From Ferrimonas gelatinilytica (GTDB taxonomy: Bacteria; Pseudomonadota; Gammaproteobacteria; Enterobacterales; Shewanellaceae), in the NCBI RefSeq assembly GCF_039544205.1, contig NZ_BAABLF010000006.1:124001-188000 (forward strand): a stretch of DNA of 64,000 nt, in the 5' to 3' direction. Below, piece after piece: positions 9,736 through 18,128 of this stretch. A program made the position numbers and the translations under genes. Numbering within the stretch: position 1 is the stretch's first letter; each line of letters opens with the position of its first letter. The notes under the pieces were generated by a model. The model saw nothing but the letters and a program-made list of their open reading frames with translations. It did not search any database and was not told the origin of the DNA.

Positions 9736-10509
9736 ATGAAAGTAAATCTGTTCCCTGCCCTTGCTGTGGCAATGACGCTCTGCCTGAGTGGTCATGTCGT
9801 GGCAGCTGACGCCGTCGGGACGCTGCGCCAAGCGGACAGCGCTATCCACGAAGCCGCGGCGGACTCCCAAGCCAATATCAATACCCTGGACGACCAGAAC
9901 CAGGCGTTGCTCAATGATTATCGCCGCCGGGTGAAGGAGACCGAAACCCTGCGGGCCTACAACGATCATGTGGCCGCCCTGGTGGCGGATCAGAAGCGCG
10001 AGGCGCGCTCCCTGCAGTCCCAGATTGACGGGATCCAGACCACCGCCCAGGGAGTGGTGCCGCTGATGTACAAGATGATCGATACCCTGGATGCCTTTGT
10101 GCGGATCGATGTGCCTTTCCTGGCCGATGAGCGTGCCGCACGGGTACAGCGTCTGCAGCAGGTGATGACCGAGGCCAACACCTCTACGTCGGAGAAATAC
10201 CGCTTGGTGTTGGAGGCGTACCAGATCGAGAACGAATACGGCAACCGCATCGGCGCCTATGAAGGCACTCTGACGATGGATGGTGAAGCGCTGGTGGTGG
10301 ATTACTTCTACGCCGGCCGGGTCGCCTTCATGGCGCAGTCCCTGGATCAGAGTCGGGGCTGGATCTGGGATAACGATGCCCGGGCGTGGCGGCCGCTGGA
10401 AAGTGGCAAGATGCGCGCCCTGTCAGAGGCGATCGCCGTCGCTCGTAACCAGGCTGCACCGGACCTTATCAAACTGCCCGTCAAGGTGATCCCGGAGGTG
10501 GCACAATGA
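9736..10509 (+). CDS. DUF3450 periplasmic protein of the TonB2 system
   Basis: This 257-residue protein begins with a signal peptide (MKVNLFPALAVAMTLCLSGHVVAA). It continues with a long coiled coil (about 30-120: repeated ETETLR/ADQKREARSLQ-type heptads) and a C-terminal beta-rich part. The DUF3450 family is the usual first gene of Vibrio and Shewanella TonB2 clusters and is thought to assist TonB-dependent uptake. The preceding frame opens much earlier, but ATG 9736 is chosen because the signal peptide starts there. Its stop overlaps the next start (ATGA at 10506), indicating translational coupling. Confidence 0.82.
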   Translation: MKVNLFPALAVAMTLCLSGHVVAADAVGTLRQADSAIHEAAADSQANINTLDDQNQALLNDYRRRVKETETLRAYNDHVAALVADQKREARSLQSQIDGIQTTAQGVVPLMYKMIDTLDAFVRIDVPFLADERAARVQRLQQVMTEANTSTSEKYRLVLEAYQIENEYGNRIGAYEGTLTMDGEALVVDYFYAGRVAFMAQSLDQSRGWIWDNDARAWRPLESGKMRALSEAIAVARNQAAPDLIKLPVKVIPEVAQ

Positions 10510-11852
10510 AACGGATACTCCTGACCGGCCTTCTGGCCATGGTGGCGGCACTGCCGCTGCACGCCGAAACCGAACTGACCCTCGACCAGCTGCTGGACAA
10601 TGTCAAAGCGGCCCAGGGCAGCGAAGCGAAGATCAATGCCCAGCGCGAAGCCAACTTTACTGCCGTGAACGCCGACCGCAAGGCACTCAAAGCCGAGGCG
10701 GACCGCGCCTTTGCCGAAGAGCAAGCTCGTGGGGATCGTCTGGCAGAGGAATTTTTGCAGGGCGAGCGTGAGCTCAATGAACTGGAGAAGGATTTGGCCA
10801 ACGCCACCGGCAACCTCGGTGAGATGTTTGGCGTGGTCCGTCAGGCATCCGGCGATCTGGCTGCGAGCTTGGATCTGTCCCTGATCAGTGCCCAGTACCC
10901 GGATCGTGACCGGGCGATGGCGGCCCTGGCCGAGGCCAAAACCCTGCCGACTCTGGACCAGCTCGAAGCGCTGTGGCTGGCGCTGCAGACCGAGATGACA
11001 GAGTCCGCCAAAATTGCCCAGTTCGAGACCCCAGTGACCAACCACCTGGGCCAGAGTGCACCTCAGCGCGTGACCCGAGTGGGTCCCTTCAATCTAATGG
11101 CCAACGGCGAGTATCTGGGCTACTCCGCCGAGACCGGTACCCTGCTGGAGCTGCCACGGCAGCCGGAGGGGTACAAGGTGGCGACCCTGAAGGACTATGC
11201 CAACGGTAAGCCGGGCGAGTGGGTGGATCTCTACATCGATCCCTCCCGCGGTTCATTGCTGGAGATGTACACCCAAAAGGCGACGCTGGCGGAGCACTTC
11301 GCCAACGGCGGCGTGGTGGGCAAAATCATTGCGATACTGCTGGTCATCGGCCTGGTGCTGGCCCTCTGGCGGATGGGGGTGCTTATCCGCGAAAGCGGCA
11401 AGATCGCCAAACAGCAGCAGAACCTGTCGGAGCCCGGAGACAACGCTTTGGGCCGCATCATCGCGGTGTACCAGGCGAACCGTCACCTCGACAGTGACAC
11501 CCTGGAGCTCAAGGTGGACGAGGCGATCCTCAAGGAGACGCCGCGCATCGAGATGGGGATCAGCCTGATCAAGGTGTTGGCGGCCATTGCCCCCATGCTG
11601 GGCTTGCTGGGAACCGTGACCGGAATGATCGCCACCTTCCAGAACATCACCCTGTTCGGAACCGGGGATCCCAAGATCATGGCTGGCGGGATCTCCATGG
11701 CCCTGGTGACCACGGTGATGGGGCTGATCGCCGCCCTGCCGCTGCTGCTGATGCATGCGCTGGTGGCCAGCCGGGCCAAGGCGGTGCTTGAGGTGATCGA
11801 CGCCCAGTCCACCGGACTGATCGCCGGCCACGCGGAGCGGGAGACCCGCTGA
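10506..11852 (+). CDS. TtpC-like MotA/TolQ/ExbB protein with periplasmic coiled-coil extension
   Basis: This 448-residue protein has a signal sequence, then a periplasmic coiled coil (about 25-250), then three membrane segments in the MotA/TolQ/ExbB fold. The fold is visible at IIAILLVIGLVLALWRMGV, ISLIKVLAAIAPMLGLLGTVTGMIATFQ and MALVTTVMGLIAALPLLLMHALV. The length, about twice that of ExbB, fits TtpC, the extra component needed by Vibrio TonB2 complexes. It overlaps the upstream DUF3450 gene by 4 bases and the ExbB gene by 1 base, so the genes are tightly coupled. It is expected in the inner membrane as part of the proton-driven energiser. Confidence 0.87.
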   Translation: MKRILLTGLLAMVAALPLHAETELTLDQLLDNVKAAQGSEAKINAQREANFTAVNADRKALKAEADRAFAEEQARGDRLAEEFLQGERELNELEKDLANATGNLGEMFGVVRQASGDLAASLDLSLISAQYPDRDRAMAALAEAKTLPTLDQLEALWLALQTEMTESAKIAQFETPVTNHLGQSAPQRVTRVGPFNLMANGEYLGYSAETGTLLELPRQPEGYKVATLKDYANGKPGEWVDLYIDPSRGSLLEMYTQKATLAEHFANGGVVGKIIAILLVIGLVLALWRMGVLIRESGKIAKQQQNLSEPGDNALGRIIAVYQANRHLDSDTLELKVDEAILKETPRIEMGISLIKVLAAIAPMLGLLGTVTGMIATFQNITLFGTGDPKIMAGGISMALVTTVMGLIAALPLLLMHALVASRAKAVLEVIDAQSTGLIAGHAERETR

Positions 11853-12379
11853 TGATGGATGGCCTGATGGGGCTGCATGAGTCGGTCAGGGATTTCATGG
11901 CCACCGGAGGGGATGTGCTCTGGTTGGTGGCTGCGGCGTTGGCGCTGACCTGGATCCTGATGCTGGAGCGCTTCCTGTTCCTGCGCACTGAGTTTCCCCG
12001 GCTCCAGGCGCGCATGGTGGCCCAGTGGCAGGCCCGGCCGGAGCGCCGCTCCTGGACCGCCCGCCGGGTGCGGGAAACCCTGCTGTCCCAGGCCCGGGTC
12101 GAGCTCAATGCCCGCATGGGGCTGATCGGCGCCCTGGTGGCGATCTGCCCCATGCTGGGACTCTTGGGGACGGTCACCGGGATGATCACCGTGTTCGAGG
12201 TGATGGCTGCCCATGGCACCGGCAATCCCCGGATGATGGCATCGGGGATCTCCATGGCCACCATCCCCACCATGTGCGGCATGGTGGCGGCCCTTTCCGG
12301 GGTGTTTTTCAGCGCCCGGCTGACGGCGAAGATCAAGGTCGCCGGTCAGCGCCTCAACGACCACCTGCCTTTCGACTGA
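11852..12379 (+). CDS. exbB2: ExbB-type proton channel subunit of the TonB2 system
   Basis: This 175-residue MotA/TolQ/ExbB protein is the shorter paralogue following the TtpC-like gene. An N-terminal membrane helix (GGDVLWLVAAALALTWILMLERFLF) is followed by a cytoplasmic loop. The paired helices carry GLIGALVAICPMLGLLGTVTGMITVFEVMAAHG and TIPTMCGMVAALSGVFFSA. Together with ExbD it would form the channel that drives TonB. The start shares a base with the preceding stop. A second ATG follows directly, so the start is certain to within one codon. Confidence 0.9.
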   Translation: MMDGLMGLHESVRDFMATGGDVLWLVAAALALTWILMLERFLFLRTEFPRLQARMVAQWQARPERRSWTARRVRETLLSQARVELNARMGLIGALVAICPMLGLLGTVTGMITVFEVMAAHGTGNPRMMASGISMATIPTMCGMVAALSGVFFSARLTAKIKVAGQRLNDHLPFD

Positions 12380-12389
12380 GTAAGACACC

Positions 12390-12794
12390 ATGGCACGCAG
12401 AAAGACCGCAACTCTGAACGATGAAGCCCAGGTCGACATGACGCCGATGCTGGACATCGTCTTCATCCTGCTCATCTTTTTCATCGTCACCACCTCCTTT
12501 GTCAAGGAGGCGGGGATCGAGGTGAACCGGCCCCAGGCGGCCCAGTCAACGGCCCAGCCTTCCGCCAATATCTTTATCGCGTTGACGGACAGTGGTCTCA
12601 TCTTCATGGAGAACCGGGAGGTGGATATCCAACGGGTTCGCGCCAACGTGGAGCGGATGCTGGCGGAATCGCCGGAAGCCCAGGTGATGATCCAGGCGGA
12701 CCAGGACACCAAACATGGCCTGGTGGTGAAGGTGATGGACCAGGTTAAAGCCGCTGGCATCGATGCCATCTCGGTCTCTGCGGAGCCCAAATGA
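12390..12794 (+). CDS. exbD2: ExbD-type subunit of the TonB2 system
   Basis: This 134-residue ExbD/TolR protein has a short cytoplasmic N-terminus, a single membrane helix (VDMTPMLDIVFILLIFFIVTTSFVKEAGI) containing the essential membrane Asp, and a periplasmic domain. The VDMTPMLD signature is intact. Its stop overlaps the tonB start by four bases (ATGA at 12791). It partners the ExbB-type protein immediately upstream. Confidence 0.92.
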   Translation: MARRKTATLNDEAQVDMTPMLDIVFILLIFFIVTTSFVKEAGIEVNRPQAAQSTAQPSANIFIALTDSGLIFMENREVDIQRVRANVERMLAESPEAQVMIQADQDTKHGLVVKVMDQVKAAGIDAISVSAEPK

Positions 12795-13423
12795 TGGGAC
12801 GCGCGCTGATCGCCACCGCACTAGGGCTGAGCATCACCCTGCTGCTTTTTGTCTTCATGGCCTCCCTGGTTGAGGGCGGTGACCGTCAGGCCCAGGGCCG
12901 GGCAGAGCTGCCGCCGATCCAGGTCACCATGGATCGTCAGGACAGCGATGCCCAGCGCCGTACCCGGGTGTTGCCGCCGGCCCCGCAGTTGCAAAGTGAG
13001 CCGCCGGCATTGCCGCCGATGGAGCTTGCGGTGGAAAGCGCCGCCAGTACCGAATCGCTGGCTCTGGAGCTTCCGACAGCGACCGTCGCCGGCGGGATCG
13101 TGACCGATCTGACCGCACCGGGTACCCCCATCGGCGGCCTGGCCGGCAACGGTGAGGCGATGCCCATTCAACGTGTCGAGCCGCGTTACCCGGCGGATGC
13201 CTCCAGGCGGCGCATTGAGGGGTACGTGGTGATGTCCTTCACCATCGACGAGGCGGGCGGCGTCACCGACATCCGTGTGTTGGAGGGGCAGCCACGACGG
13301 GTGTTTGACCGCGAAGCGATGAACGCGCTGAGTCGTTGGAAATACCGGCCCAAGGTCGAGGATGGCAAGCCGGTCCGTCAGCCCGATCAGCAGATCCGGC
13401 TGGATTTTGAGCTGACCCAATAG
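12791..13423 (+). CDS. tonB2: TonB-family energy transducer
   Basis: This 210-residue TonB protein has an N-terminal membrane anchor (LIATALGLSITLLLFVFMASLV) and a moderately Pro-rich linker (VLPPAPQLQSEPPALPPMELA). The C-terminal TonB domain contains RVEPRYPADASRRRIEGYVVMSFTIDEAGGVTDIRVLEG. It spans the periplasm and transmits the ExbB/ExbD proton energy to outer-membrane receptors. The linker is short compared with E. coli TonB, as usual for TonB2 types. No TonB-dependent receptor is encoded nearby, so the ligand is unknown. Confidence 0.92.
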   Translation: MMGRALIATALGLSITLLLFVFMASLVEGGDRQAQGRAELPPIQVTMDRQDSDAQRRTRVLPPAPQLQSEPPALPPMELAVESAASTESLALELPTATVAGGIVTDLTAPGTPIGGLAGNGEAMPIQRVEPRYPADASRRRIEGYVVMSFTIDEAGGVTDIRVLEGQPRRVFDREAMNALSRWKYRPKVEDGKPVRQPDQQIRLDFELTQ

Positions 13424-13437
13424 CCAAAGAAGGTCCC

Positions 13438-14688
13438 ATGATGATGAAAAGCAGGCTGTTCTCTTTGACGTTGACCGCCATCCTGTCCACCGTCCTGGTC
13501 CCCCACCAGGCCCGGGGGGCGGAGCCCTCATCGGCCCAGTGCGTGGCACAGTCACGGGAGGGGCGTGCGGCGTCGCCGCCGGTGGCGCGCAGTATCCAAA
13601 AAGCGTTTGAACTCTATGAGCAGGAGCAGGGTGAAGCGGCGCTGAAGCAGCTGCTCGACCTGACGCCGACCGCGGCATTCGATCGGGCCTATGTGGACCG
13701 TTTCGTCGCCAACCTGGCGGCCGCCCAGCCGGATCAGCAGGCCCTGGCGCTGGAGTACGCCGACCGGGCGCTGCGCTCTGATCGTCTCAACCACTCGGAT
13801 CATGGCCAGCTGCTGCGCCTGAAGGGCGACCTGTCGATGCAGCTGGAGCGTTACTCAGAGGCGTTGTCGGCCTACCAGGCCTGGCTGGAGTTCACCTGCC
13901 GGGCCGACGAGCAGGTCTACCTGCGTATGGCGGCGGCCAGTCAGGCGCTGGAAGCGCCGGTCGAGGTGCTGCGCTACGCGGATCTCGCCCTGGAGGTCAA
14001 AGGGGCGCCGGATCGTAACCTCTACCTGCTGAAAATGGGGGCTTACTACCAACAGGAGCAGTTCTCCTTGGCGGCAGGGCAGCTGGAGAAGCTGCTGGCC
14101 CATTTTCCCGATAACCCGAAACTCTGGGTGCAACTGGCCCAGCTGCACCTGTTGGCGGGGGAAAATGATAAGGGACTCTACATTCTCGACATCGCCTTTC
14201 GCAGCGAGCTGCTCGATGCCGGTGCCGAACTGCGTTTGTTGAGCCAGCTGATGTTGCAGCGGGAGCTTCCCTACAGTGCGGCGCGGGTCCAGGAGTATGC
14301 TCTGGACAACAAGCTGCTTAAGGGGGATACGGATCTCTACCGTCGCATCGCCAGTGCCTTCTACCAGGCGCGGGAGAGTGAGCGGGCGATCCGCTATTTT
14401 CTCAAGGCCGCTGAGGCCGGAAACCTGAGTCGGGATTACCTGAGTGCAGCGAACCTGATGATGCAGCGAGAGGCCTTTACCGAGGCCAAAGCGGCGCTCA
14501 CCCGGGCGCTTAAGGCTCGCGAGGTGGCGCAACCGGGGGCGATCCACCTGCAACTGGCCCAGGCTCACCTCGCGCTCGACGAGCACAAGCAGGCGCTGGC
14601 AGAGGTGGAGCTGGCGGCAAAGGATGAGTCCCTGTCGGAGTCTGTAGCGAGTTGGCGTGACTATCTACGCCAGCTGAGTCAAGGCTGA
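13438..14688 (+). CDS. Periplasmic TPR-repeat protein of the TonB2 cluster
   Basis: This 416-residue protein has a signal peptide (SRLFSLTLTAILSTVLVPHQARG). Repeated tetratricopeptide-like helix pairs follow from about residue 45 to the end, for example ALEYADRALRSD, YSEALSAYQAWLEF and ALAEVELAAKDESL. TPR proteins close many Vibrio and Shewanella TonB2 operons and are presumed scaffolds for the complex. It starts 14 bases after tonB with AAGAAGG ahead of the ATG. A strong terminator follows, so it ends the unit. Confidence 0.83.
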   Translation: MMMKSRLFSLTLTAILSTVLVPHQARGAEPSSAQCVAQSREGRAASPPVARSIQKAFELYEQEQGEAALKQLLDLTPTAAFDRAYVDRFVANLAAAQPDQQALALEYADRALRSDRLNHSDHGQLLRLKGDLSMQLERYSEALSAYQAWLEFTCRADEQVYLRMAAASQALEAPVEVLRYADLALEVKGAPDRNLYLLKMGAYYQQEQFSLAAGQLEKLLAHFPDNPKLWVQLAQLHLLAGENDKGLYILDIAFRSELLDAGAELRLLSQLMLQRELPYSAARVQEYALDNKLLKGDTDLYRRIASAFYQARESERAIRYFLKAAEAGNLSRDYLSAANLMMQREAFTEAKAALTRALKAREVAQPGAIHLQLAQAHLALDEHKQALAEVELAAKDESLSESVASWRDYLRQLSQG

Positions 14689-14723
14689 GCGGCTCGGCGC
14701 CAGGGCACAGACTAAATCACAGC

Positions 14724-14749
14724 AAAACGGCCTCTTCGGAGGCCGTTTT
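14724..14749. terminator. Bidirectional terminator, TonB2 cluster / dusC
   Basis: A perfect 11-bp stem AAAACGGCCTC (14724-14734) pairs with 14739-14749 across a TTCG tetraloop. The A4 and T4 flanks serve both convergent units. Confidence 0.93.
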
Positions 14750-14760
14750 GCGTTCTTGGC

Positions 14761-15714
14761 TCAGGACGCGGTGGCGTGCTCTTCGAACAGGGCCACGATC
14801 TCGGCGCTGCGCCTGAGGGTGCGCAGTCGGGCGAACTGCTCCGAGGCTTCCGGGTAGGCTTTGCGCAGGTATCCAAACCACTGCTTGATGCGGTTGGGTA
14901 GGTAGATCTCCTTGTCGCCATTGACCTCCATCTGGGTGTAGCGATAGAGGATAGGTTGCATCTGGGCCCAGCTCAGGGGGGCGGCGTTGTGTTTCACCAC
15001 GTGGCCGAAATTGGCGATCTGCAGCGAGCCGCGACCCACCATGAGATCCCGGCAACCGGACGCGGCCTGGCAGGCGAGGGCATCGGCGTGGCTGAAGATC
15101 TCCCCGTTGGCGATCACCGGGATCGACAGCTTCTCCACGACCGGCTTGATGTGATCCCACTTGATGGCGGAGGCCTTGTAACCGTCGCTCTTGGTACGGG
15201 CGTGGATCGCCAACTCATCGGCGCCGGCCTGAGCCACGGCATCGGCGATCTCATGCACATGGGTGGGATCATCCCAGCCCAGCCGGATCTTGGCACTGAG
15301 TATCTGGCCAGCGGGAACCGCCTCGCGCATCGCCTTTAGGATCTGGTAGATCTGTTCCGGCTCCTGGAGCAGCACCGCGCCCCCTTTTGAGCGGTTCACG
15401 GTCTTGGCCGGGCAGCCAAAGTTCATGTCGACACCGGGAGAGCCCAACTCGATGGCACGCTCCGCGTTGGCGGCCAGCCACTGTGGGGTCTGTCCGAGCA
15501 ACTGCACCCGGACCGGGGTACCGCTCAGGGTCTTGCCGCCGTTACGCAGCTCCGGTGAGAGCCGGTAAAACACCTTTTTGGGCAGCAGCACATCCACCAC
15601 GCGCACAAATTCGGTGACGCAGAGATCATAGGGGTTGAGCTCGCTGAGCAGTTGCCGCATCAGGGGATCCATCACCCCCTCCATCGGCGCCAGTATCAGT
15701 CGCATGGTGGTCAT
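14761..15714 (-). CDS. dusC: tRNA-dihydrouridine(16) synthase
   Basis: This flavin-dependent enzyme reduces uridine 16 in the D-loop of tRNA. The 317-residue TIM barrel contains LAPMEGVMDPLMRQLL (FMN site), NFGCPAKTVNRSKGGAVLL with the catalytic Cys, and the late barrel segment IANGEIFSHADALACQAASGCRDLMVGRG. The text matches DusC better than DusA or DusB (CVTEFVRVVDVLLPKKVF). A start three codons downstream at 15705 (MRLILAPMEG) matches relatives as well as the one given. Neither has a convincing ribosome site, so the start is uncertain. It converges with the TonB2 cluster. Confidence 0.92.
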   Translation of the reverse strand: MTTMRLILAPMEGVMDPLMRQLLSELNPYDLCVTEFVRVVDVLLPKKVFYRLSPELRNGGKTLSGTPVRVQLLGQTPQWLAANAERAIELGSPGVDMNFGCPAKTVNRSKGGAVLLQEPEQIYQILKAMREAVPAGQILSAKIRLGWDDPTHVHEIADAVAQAGADELAIHARTKSDGYKASAIKWDHIKPVVEKLSIPVIANGEIFSHADALACQAASGCRDLMVGRGSLQIANFGHVVKHNAAPLSWAQMQPILYRYTQMEVNGDKEIYLPNRIKQWFGYLRKAYPEASEQFARLRTLRRSAEIVALFEEHATAS

Positions 15715-15839
15715 CTTTTGGTCAAATCGGGGGCGGGAGTGTACCAGTTTTGCGCCGCCAGGGCAGCGCTGGTGGCCGCTCTGTGGACAAAAACATGGCG
15801 CCTGCGATAAATGTTGTTAAATTGTGAAAGAGGTTGCGG

Positions 15840-15854
15840 GAAGACGAGGTCTTC
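15840..15854. promoter_or_regulatory. Short perfect inverted repeat upstream of hvfA
   Basis: GAAGAC-GAG-GTCTTC is a perfect 6-3-6 inverted repeat 65 bases upstream of the hvfA start, a reasonable position for an operator. The regulator is unknown and chance is possible. Confidence 0.3.
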
Positions 15855-15918
15855 TTGCTTGAGTCGCGGCGGACGTCGTGGATGAAACTGGATTAACGCG
15901 AGAGAAAGGATGAAGACA

Positions 15919-16320
15919 ATGAATAGTGCAAAGAAAACCTCGGTAGCAGCGGCATTGGGCGCTTTGGTGGTTGGGGGTTCCCTGGCCACGGCGGCGCAGG
16001 CCAACCCTTTCGCCATGAATGAGCTGGCTTCCGGCTACGAGATTGCCCAGGTGGTGGGTGACAAGGCAGGTGAAGGCAAGTGTGGCGAAGGCAAATGCGG
16101 CGAAGGGATGGCCAAGGGCAAGGAGGGCAAGTGCGGCGAAGGGATGGCCAAGGGCAAGGAGGGCAAGTGTGGCGAAGGCAAGTGCGGTGAAGGGATGGCC
16201 AAGGGCAAGGAAGGTAAGTGCGGCGAAGGGAAATGCGGCGAAGGGAAATGCGGTGAAGAGATGAGTAAAGGGAAAGAGGGTAAGTGCGGCGAAGGCAAAT
16301 GCGGTGAGATGCCCCGGTAA
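15919..16320 (+). CDS. hvfA: HvfA/bufferin-type copper-binding RiPP precursor with ten EGKCG motifs
   Basis: This 133-residue precursor has a Sec-type signal peptide (MNSAKKTSVAAALGALVVGG, continuing to an AQA-N cleavage site). A short spacer is followed by a Gly/Lys/Glu/Cys-rich region made of ten EGKCG motifs, interspersed with EGMAKGK or EEMSKGK. All ten cysteines sit in EGKCG motifs. In the HvfA/bufferin family such cysteines are converted by the MNIO enzyme HvfB with partner HvfC into copper-binding groups, and the exported peptide buffers periplasmic copper. ATG 15919 is preferred over ATG 15910 because AAGGA at 15906-15910 abuts the latter but is 8 bases from the former. A hairpin separates it from hvfBC. 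Confidence 0.9.
   Translation: MNSAKKTSVAAALGALVVGGSLATAAQANPFAMNELASGYEIAQVVGDKAGEGKCGEGKCGEGMAKGKEGKCGEGMAKGKEGKCGEGKCGEGMAKGKEGKCGEGKCGEGKCGEEMSKGKEGKCGEGKCGEMPR
16072..16305 (+). repeat. In-frame tandem repeats encoding EGKCG units
   Basis: Ten imperfect copies of a 15-base unit (GAAGGCAAGTGCGGC type) occur, with 21-base spacers coding for EGMAKGK at three sites and EEMSKGK at one. Copies differ mainly at synonymous third positions (TGT/TGC, AAG/AAA, GGC/GGT/GGG), so the peptide rather than the DNA is being kept. Copy number could change by recombination. Confidence 0.85.
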
Positions 16321-16342
16321 GCCCCCTCGTCCAACGGATAAC

Positions 16343-16369
16343 GGGGCCAGCCAACGCTGGCCCCTTTTT
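16343..16369 (+). terminator. Hairpin between hvfA and hvfB, probably a partial terminator
   Basis: A perfect 9-bp stem GGGGCCAGC (16343-16351) pairs with 16356-16364 across CAAC, then TTTTT. It lies between the precursor and its maturation genes and would favour precursor mRNA over hvfBC mRNA if read-through is partial. Confidence 0.85.
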
Positions 16370-16404
16370 ACCTAACAACGCTTAAGCAGTGGCAGGAGCA
16401 GAGG

Positions 16405-17253
16405 ATGATCCAGGGTGCGGGCATTGGCCTTCGTCGGGAGATGGTGGCGGAGTTGGCGGAGGGAGCGATCCCCGACGCGGTGGGGTTTATGGAAGTGGCA
16501 CCGGAAAACTGGCTCAAAGTCAGTCCCCGGCTTCGGCGGCAATTTAGTGAGATCGCCGAGCGTTGTCCCATCGTGTGTCATGGCCTCTCGCTCTCCATCG
16601 GTGCACCGGCCCCCCTGGATGAGGGGTTTGTCTGTCAGGTAAAGGGGTTTCTGGACACGCATGACATCGAGATCTATTCGGAGCACCTCTCCTACTGCTC
16701 CGGCAACGCCCACCTCTATGACCTGATGCCGATCCCCTTTACCGAAGCGGCGGTGGCCCATGTGGTGGAGCGGGTGAAACGGGTTCAGGAGATCCTGGAG
16801 CGGCCACTGGTACTGGAGAATGTCTCCTACTACGCCGCCCCGGGTGCCGAGATGACGGAGCTTGAGTTTCTCAACGCCGTGCTGGACGAGGCAGACTGTG
16901 AATTGCTGCTGGACGTCAACAATGTCTATGTCAACAGCGTCAACCACGGTTACGACCCCGTGGCCTTCATGGCGGCGTTGCCCACCCATAGGATCCGTTA
17001 CCTGCATATCGCCGGACACCATCGTGAAGCGGAGGATTTGATCATCGATACCCACGGCGCGGATGTGATCGACCCCGTTTGGGCGCTGTTGGATTCCGCC
17101 TATCAACTGCACGGTGTTCATCCGACCCTGCTGGAGCGGGATTTCAACCTGCCGCCGATGGCGCAATTGTTGACCGAAGTGGATCAGATCGTGAGTATTC
17201 AGCGGCGTTTTGACCAGAACCGCTCTGTGGCGGCCGGGAGGGCATCCGCATGA
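16405..17253 (+). CDS. hvfB: MNIO-family (DUF692) multinuclear iron oxidase, HvfB
   Basis: This 282-residue TIM-barrel enzyme of the DUF692/MNIO family modifies cysteines of the HvfA precursor using a multinuclear iron centre. Candidate metal ligands are spread as expected: CHGLSLSIG, EIYSEHLSYC, LVLENVSYY, LLLDVNNVYVN, RYLHIAGHH and IIDTHGADVIDP. AGGAG at 16394-16398 supports ATG 16405. The stop overlaps the hvfC start by four bases. The function is inferred from family and context: it lies directly downstream of an EGKCG-repeat precursor and upstream of a DUF2063 partner. Confidence 0.93.
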   Translation: MIQGAGIGLRREMVAELAEGAIPDAVGFMEVAPENWLKVSPRLRRQFSEIAERCPIVCHGLSLSIGAPAPLDEGFVCQVKGFLDTHDIEIYSEHLSYCSGNAHLYDLMPIPFTEAAVAHVVERVKRVQEILERPLVLENVSYYAAPGAEMTELEFLNAVLDEADCELLLDVNNVYVNSVNHGYDPVAFMAALPTHRIRYLHIAGHHREAEDLIIDTHGADVIDPVWALLDSAYQLHGVHPTLLERDFNLPPMAQLLTEVDQIVSIQRRFDQNRSVAAGRASA

Positions 17254-18011
17254 GCGTCGATTTTCGTGATATCCAGCGGGACTTCATGGCACGGATCCGC
17301 ACCGAATCGACCCCTGAACCGCCGTTGGGCATTGAGGCCCGGCGCCTGGGAGTCTACCGGGAACTGATGTTCAACAATGTCAGCGGTTTTGTGGACAGTG
17401 GCTTCCCGGTGTTACGTCGTCTTACCGACCCAGCCCAGTGGCATCGGCTCAAGCGACGCTTCTTCGCCTTTCATGACTGCGCATCGCCGCTGTTTGTCGA
17501 CATTGCCCGGGAGTTTGTCCGCTTCCTGGCCCTCGGTCAGCACTTGGAGGGGCTTGAACCCTTGCCACCCTGGGCTTTAGACCTGGCGGAGTATGAGTAT
17601 CTGGAGCTGGCCGTCGACACTCTGGATGAGGTGCAGGACCAGCCGCCATTGGCCACCCCCGAAGCGGTGTTAACCGGGCCCCTGGCCCTTTACCGGGCGA
17701 CCCGGCTTGGCCAGTACGATTACCCGGTTCAGCGCCTCGGCGCCGAGTGCCCCCGGGTGGATCCCGACCCCACCCATCTGCTGGTGTACCGTAAACTCGA
17801 TGACCGGGTCGGCTTCGTGGAACTCAACGGGATCTCTGCACGCTTGCTGACGATGCTGTCGGAGGCACCGGGGCAGGACGCACAGGCCTTGATCACCCCC
17901 TTGAGCGAGGCGTTGCCGGATCTGCCCACGGAGCAGGTGGCACAGGGCGGGGGGCAGCTTCTGCTGCAGATGGCTGCCTTGGGGATCGTCCGGGGGTACC
18001 GAAAGGGGTGA
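17250..18011 (+). CDS. hvfC: HvfC-type DUF2063 partner of the MNIO enzyme
   Basis: This 253-residue protein has an N-terminal DUF2063 domain (about 5-100: FRDIQRDFMARI, ARRLGVYRELMFNNVSGFVDSGFPVLRRL) and a C-terminal domain that in this family presents the precursor to the MNIO enzyme. The old description as a putative DNA-binding domain does not fit its biosynthetic role. It is coupled to hvfB by an ATGA overlap. A short palindrome GGGAAAATTTCCC at 18040-18052 follows, without a T-run. Confidence 0.9.
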   Translation: MSVDFRDIQRDFMARIRTESTPEPPLGIEARRLGVYRELMFNNVSGFVDSGFPVLRRLTDPAQWHRLKRRFFAFHDCASPLFVDIAREFVRFLALGQHLEGLEPLPPWALDLAEYEYLELAVDTLDEVQDQPPLATPEAVLTGPLALYRATRLGQYDYPVQRLGAECPRVDPDPTHLLVYRKLDDRVGFVELNGISARLLTMLSEAPGQDAQALITPLSEALPDLPTEQVAQGGGQLLLQMAALGIVRGYRKG

Positions 18012-18128
18012 CGCAAGAGGGTTTTTCCTGCGGCTGGGCGGGAAAATTTCCCTCGCTGCTTTGGGCTGTTTTTGTGACGTCGATCGCGCTAATATTGCGG
18101 CTCTTTTTTGCCAAGGGAGTGTAACGCG

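Noticed and set aside
16072..16305. Regular repeats resembling a CRISPR-like or satellite array
   Set aside because: They are in frame, vary synonymously and encode the EGKCG motifs of the HvfA precursor.
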